A DNA stretch of 64,000 nucleotides. Origin: Streptomyces qinglanensis. GTDB taxonomy: Bacteria; Actinomycetota; Actinomycetes; Streptomycetales; Streptomycetaceae. Within the stretch, counting starts at the first letter, position 1, and the number at the start of each line of letters is the position of its first letter. Below, one piece after another: positions 60,986-64,000 of the stretch. The notes under the pieces are model-generated. The model did not search any database, was not told the origin of the DNA, and worked only from the letters and a program-made list of their open reading frames with translations. The stretch spans positions 1-64,000 of the forward strand of contig NZ_FOGO01000021.1 in the NCBI RefSeq assembly GCF_900111245.1. The letters run 5' to 3'. The position numbers and the translations under genes are program-made.

Positions 60986-62392
60986 ATGCCCGCTCAGCAC
61001 CTCCAGCGCGACGTGTCCGCACCGCCCGACCGCAGCGCCCGGCTGCTGACCGGCTGGGGCGGCACCGCCCCCACCGGCGCCCGGGTGCTGCGGCCGGGCA
61101 CCCGCCAGGAGGCGGTGGCGGCGGTCCTGGAGTGCGGGGCGCGCGGCAGCATCCCGCGCGGCCTGGGCCGGGCCTACGGCGATGCGGCGCAGAACGCGGG
61201 CGGCACCGTCCTGGACACCACGGGGCTGGACCGGGTGCTGGCGGTCGACGCGGTCGGGGGGACGGTGACCTGCGAGGCGGGGGTCAGCCTGCACCGGCTG
61301 ATGACGGTCCTGCTGCCGCTGGGCTGGTTCGTACCGGTGACTCCGGGGACCCGCTATGTGACGGTCGGCGGCGCGATCGGCGCGGACATCCACGGCAAGA
61401 ACCACCATCTCTCGGGGTCCTTCAGCCGCCATGTGCGCTCCCTGGAGCTGCTGACGGCGGACGGGCAGGTGCGGACGGTCGTGCCGGGTACCGAACTGTT
61501 CGACGCCACGGCGGGCGGAATGGGCCTGACCGGGCTGGTGCTGAGCGCGACGGTGGAGCTGCTGCCGGTGGAGACGTCGCTGATGGCGGTGGACACCGAG
61601 CGGCTCCCCGACCTGGACTCGCTGCTGGCCACGCTGACCGCGAGCGACCACCGCCACCGCTACTCGGTGGCCTGGATCGACCTGCTGGCGCGCGGCACGG
61701 CGGCCGGACGCGCTGTGCTGACCCGCGGCGACCACGCGCCGCTGGCCGCGCTGCAGGGACCGGGGCGTGCGGCCCGCGCGGCGCGCAGCGATCCGCTGGC
61801 CTTCCGGCCCGGACAGTTGCCGCCCGCGCCGCGCACCGTGCCGGGTGGGCTGCTGCGCGGCAGTACGGTCTCGGCCTTCAACAAGTTCTGGTACCACAAG
61901 GCGCCGCGCCGCCGGAGGGGCGAACTCCAGCGGCTCGCCTCCTTCTTCCACCCGCTGGACGGGCTGCCGCACTGGAACCGGGTCTACGGCAGCGCGGGGT
62001 TCGTGCAGTGGCAGTGCGTGGTGGGGCACGAGCACGACGACGCGCTGCGCCGCATCGTGCGGCTGATCTCGCGCCGCTCCTGCCCTTCCTTCCTCGCCGT
62101 CCTCAAGCGGTTCGGCGCCGGGGACCCGGGGTGGCTCTCGTTCCCCGCGGAGGGCTGGACGCTGGCGCTGGACATCCCGGCCGGGCTGCCGGGGCTGGCG
62201 GACTTCCTCGACCTGCTGGACGAGGAGGTCGCGCTGGCCGGAGGACGGCTGTACCTGGCCAAGGACGCGCGCATGCGGCCCGAGCTGCTGGCCGGGATGT
62301 ATCCGCGGCTGGCCGACTTCCGGGAGCTGCGCGCCCGGCTGGACCCGCGCGGCGTCTTCACCTCGGATCTGGCCCGGCGGCTGGCCCTGTGA
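60986..62392 (+). CDS. dprE1: Decaprenylphosphoryl-ribose 2-oxidase DprE1-like
   Basis: A 468-residue FAD enzyme. The flavin-binding motifs RPGTRQEAVAAV, RGLGRAYGDAAQ, VTPGTRYVTVGGAIGADIHG match DprE1. Near the C-terminus are Cys366 in SRRSCPSFLAVLKRFG, aligning with the Cys targeted by benzothiazinones in mycobacteria, and the catalytic Lys of that segment. It oxidises C2 of decaprenylphosphoryl-ribose to the keto intermediate. The ATG at 60986 starts the homologous region; the 150-bp divergent gap holds the promoters. Confidence 0.92.
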   Translation: MPAQHLQRDVSAPPDRSARLLTGWGGTAPTGARVLRPGTRQEAVAAVLECGARGSIPRGLGRAYGDAAQNAGGTVLDTTGLDRVLAVDAVGGTVTCEAGVSLHRLMTVLLPLGWFVPVTPGTRYVTVGGAIGADIHGKNHHLSGSFSRHVRSLELLTADGQVRTVVPGTELFDATAGGMGLTGLVLSATVELLPVETSLMAVDTERLPDLDSLLATLTASDHRHRYSVAWIDLLARGTAAGRAVLTRGDHAPLAALQGPGRAARAARSDPLAFRPGQLPPAPRTVPGGLLRGSTVSAFNKFWYHKAPRRRRGELQRLASFFHPLDGLPHWNRVYGSAGFVQWQCVVGHEHDDALRRIVRLISRRSCPSFLAVLKRFGAGDPGWLSFPAEGWTLALDIPAGLPGLADFLDLLDEEVALAGGRLYLAKDARMRPELLAGMYPRLADFRELRARLDPRGVFTSDLARRLAL

Positions 62393-62412
62393 CGCCCGCG
62401 CCCGGCCGGACA

Positions 62413-62487
62413 CCTCCCGGCCCCGCGTCTCCCGGTCCCGCGCCTCCCGGTCCCGCGCCTCCCGGTCCCGCGCCTCCCGGCGCCGCG
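62413..62487. repeat. 15-bp tandem array between dprE1 and dprE2
   Basis: Five 15-bp units of consensus CCTCCCGGTCCCGCG run from 62413 to 62487 in the 208-bp gap after dprE1. The unit is codon-length and could encode PPGPA repeats in one plus-strand frame, but the dprE1 stop precedes it and no start follows, so it is probably non-coding. Confidence 0.9.
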
Positions 62488-62600
62488 CACCCCGTGCACC
62501 CTCACCCCGCCCATCCGGCCCCGCGCATCCGGCCGGACCCCGCGCACCCCGCCTCCGCGCATCCCGAACCGGCATCCCGGAAGAACACTCAGGAGCACAC

Positions 62601-63374
62601 ATGAAGGACGCCTTCGGTTCCCCGCAGTCGCTGCTCGTCCTGGGCGGCACGTCCGAGATCGCGCTGGCTGCGGTGCGCCGCTTCATGGCCCGCCGCGCCC
62701 GCACGGTCTGGCTCGCGGGGCGGCCCGGACCGGCGCTGGACGCGGCGGCGACCGGGCTCCGGGAGGAGGCGGCGGCGCACGGCGCGGAGGTCGCCGTGCG
62801 CACGGTCCCGTTCGACGCGCTGGCCCCCGAGACGCACGAGGAGGTGCTGGAGAAGGTCTTCGCGGAGGGCGACATCGACCTGGTCCTGCTCGCCTTCGGG
62901 GTGCTGGGCGACCAGCTCCGCGACGAGCAGGACCCGATGGCGGCCGTGCGCCTCACCCGGACGAACTACACCGGCGCCGTCTCCTCCGGGCTGGTGTGCG
63001 CGAAGGCGCTGCGCGCCCAGGGGCACGGCTCGCTGGTGGTGCTCTCCTCGGTCGCCGGGGAGCGGGCGCGCCGGGCCAACTTCCTCTACGGGTCCAGCAA
63101 GGCGGGGCTGGACGCGTTCGCGCAGGGCCTGGGGGACGCGCTGCACGGCACGGGGGCGCATGTGCTGGTGGTGCGGCCCGGGTTCGTGCACACCCGGATG
63201 ACGGCGGGGCGGACGCCCGCGCCGCTGGCCACCACGCCGGGCGCGGTGGCGGAGGCGATCGAGCACGGGGTGCGGCGCCGGGCGCGGACGGTGTGGGTGC
63301 CCGCCGCGCTGGGGCCGGTCATGAGCGTGCTGCGGCACCTGCCGCGCAGCGTCTTCCGGCGGCTGCCGGGCTGA
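62601..63374 (+). CDS. dprE2: Decaprenylphosphoryl-2-keto-ribose reductase DprE2-like (SDR)
   Basis: A 257-residue SDR. The cofactor motif is LVLGGTSEIALAAVRRF (the GGTSEIA form typical of DprE2), then LAFGVLGDQ, VVLSSVAGERARRANFLYGSSKAGL with Ser-Tyr-Lys, and RPGFVHTRMT. It reduces the keto intermediate from DprE1 to decaprenylphosphoryl-arabinose. The ATG at 62601 follows AGGAGCAC. Operon with dprE1. Confidence 0.92.
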   Translation: MKDAFGSPQSLLVLGGTSEIALAAVRRFMARRARTVWLAGRPGPALDAAATGLREEAAAHGAEVAVRTVPFDALAPETHEEVLEKVFAEGDIDLVLLAFGVLGDQLRDEQDPMAAVRLTRTNYTGAVSSGLVCAKALRAQGHGSLVVLSSVAGERARRANFLYGSSKAGLDAFAQGLGDALHGTGAHVLVVRPGFVHTRMTAGRTPAPLATTPGAVAEAIEHGVRRRARTVWVPAALGPVMSVLRHLPRSVFRRLPG

Positions 63375-63646
63375 GGGCGGGGCGCCCGCCCGCCCTGGGC
63401 GGGAAGGCGTTCCGGGGCACCAGGGCACCTCCGGGGCGGCTGGAGGGCCCGCTCCGCGGCGGACGGAGAGCGGCGTCCCGAGGCGGCCGAAGGGCGGTGC
63501 TCCGGGCCGGACAGCTCGGAGTGGGCGCACGGGGTACGGAGCGGCGCCGGGATGTGCCCTCGTCCGGCGTATGGGATAAATCAGATGATTCACCCCTGTC
63601 GAGCGAGGCAGCCGCCCCTGCTCCCCGTCGACCCCGCGGAACCGCC

Positions 63647-64000
63647 ATGCCCCGTTTCAGCGTGATCGTCCCCGCCCACCAGGTGCAGGCGTATCTGCAC
63701 GAGTGCCTGGACTCCGTGCTCGGGCAGTGCTTCGGGGACCTCGAACTCATCGCCGTCGACGACCGCTCGCCTGACTCCAGCGGCGAGATCCTGGACGCCT
63801 ACGCCGCTGCCGACCCACGGGTGACCGTCATCCATCTGGCGGAGAACATCGGCCTGGGCCCGGCCCGCAACACCGGCACCGCCCGCGCCCGCGGCGACTA
63901 CGTCCTCTACCTCGACAGCGACGACACCATGGCCCCGGGCACCCTGCGCGCCCTGGCCGAACGCCTGTCGGAGACCAGCGACCCGGACATCCTGCTGTTC
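63647..64000 (+). CDS. Family 2 glycosyltransferase, N-terminus (cut by window end)
   Basis: The first 118 codons of a GT-A glycosyltransferase: FSVIVPAHQVQAYLHECLDSVL, LELIAVDDRSPDSSGEILD, ENIGLGPARNTGTARARGDY and the metal-binding DSDD of LYLDSDDTM. In streptomycetes such an N-terminus often belongs to a fused CDP-glycerol glycerophosphotransferase for wall teichoic acid, but the rest lies outside. A gap of 272 bp before it ends in an AT-rich stretch (GGGATAAATCAGATGATTCA) that may be its promoter. Confidence 0.9.
   Translation, partial: MPRFSVIVPAHQVQAYLHECLDSVLGQCFGDLELIAVDDRSPDSSGEILDAYAAADPRVTVIHLAENIGLGPARNTGTARARGDYVLYLDSDDTMAPGTLRALAERLSETSDPDILLF

Overview
The window is a high-GC (roughly 73% by eye) actinobacterial chromosome segment, almost certainly Streptomyces. 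Signs are the strong G/C bias at third codon positions, long spurious antisense ORFs, frequent GTG starts, Streptomyces-type genes (HelD-like ATPase, PkaA/PkaB-like kinases, SpoIIE/HATPase proteins, a LAETG surface protein), and a core gene order (AlgH, murA, HU, malic enzyme, Csp, HelD ... ssrA, smpB, S41 protease, ftsX, ftsE, prfB, kinases) that from memory matches the S. coelicolor SCO2947-SCO2974 region. No IS element, prophage, CRISPR array, tRNA or rRNA gene was seen.

Layout. 1-3.8 kb: DUF3039 protein, AlgH with a large insert, murA. 4-10 kb: an ABC importer operon (binding protein, two permeases, ATPase) divergent from a GntR regulator and a HAD hydrolase; phosphonate (2-aminoethylphosphonate) uptake is one hypothesis. 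10.3-16.1 kb: HU, NAD malic enzyme, cold-shock protein, HelD-like RNA polymerase motor. 16.3-20.3 kb: chloramphenicol-phosphotransferase-like protein, a DUF2384-like antitoxin and a RES toxin in unusual order, and a membrane protein. 21-27.3 kb: the most conflict-system-like locus, with a caspase-STAND ATPase, a translationally coupled WD40 protein that looks like its detached sensor half, and a divergent LCAT-type lipase. 27.5-41.9 kb: small metabolic and regulatory genes (DUF4267/cupin, GNAT, aldo-keto reductase/HTH regulator, flavoprotein, TetR/SDR, LysR/MFS, MpaB-like oxygenase, GPP34) plus a 1193-residue fusion of a PutP Na+/proline symporter to PAS-GAF-SpoIIE phosphatase-HATPase. 42-49.3 kb: trans-translation and division genes (ssrA, smpB, S41 protease, ftsX, ftsE, prfB). 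49.3-58.2 kb: a 2OG-Fe enzyme whose iron-ligand Asp is Ala, two Ser/Thr kinases, and a divergent FHA-FtsK/SpoIIIE-like ATPase. 58.4-64 kb: a polyprenyl-phosphoryl-arabinose module (GtrA, UbiA, PAP2, DprE1, DprE2) and the start of a family 2 glycosyltransferase cut by the window edge.

Recurring theme: short tandem duplications sit exactly over the stop codons of several genes (positions 4007, 11270, 37787, 58227), and long disordered inserts interrupt otherwise conserved enzyme folds (AlgH, FHA-FtsK). The strongest leads for new biology are the split caspase-STAND/WD40/lipase locus, the PutP-SpoIIE fusion, and the HxA-motif 2OG-Fe protein.
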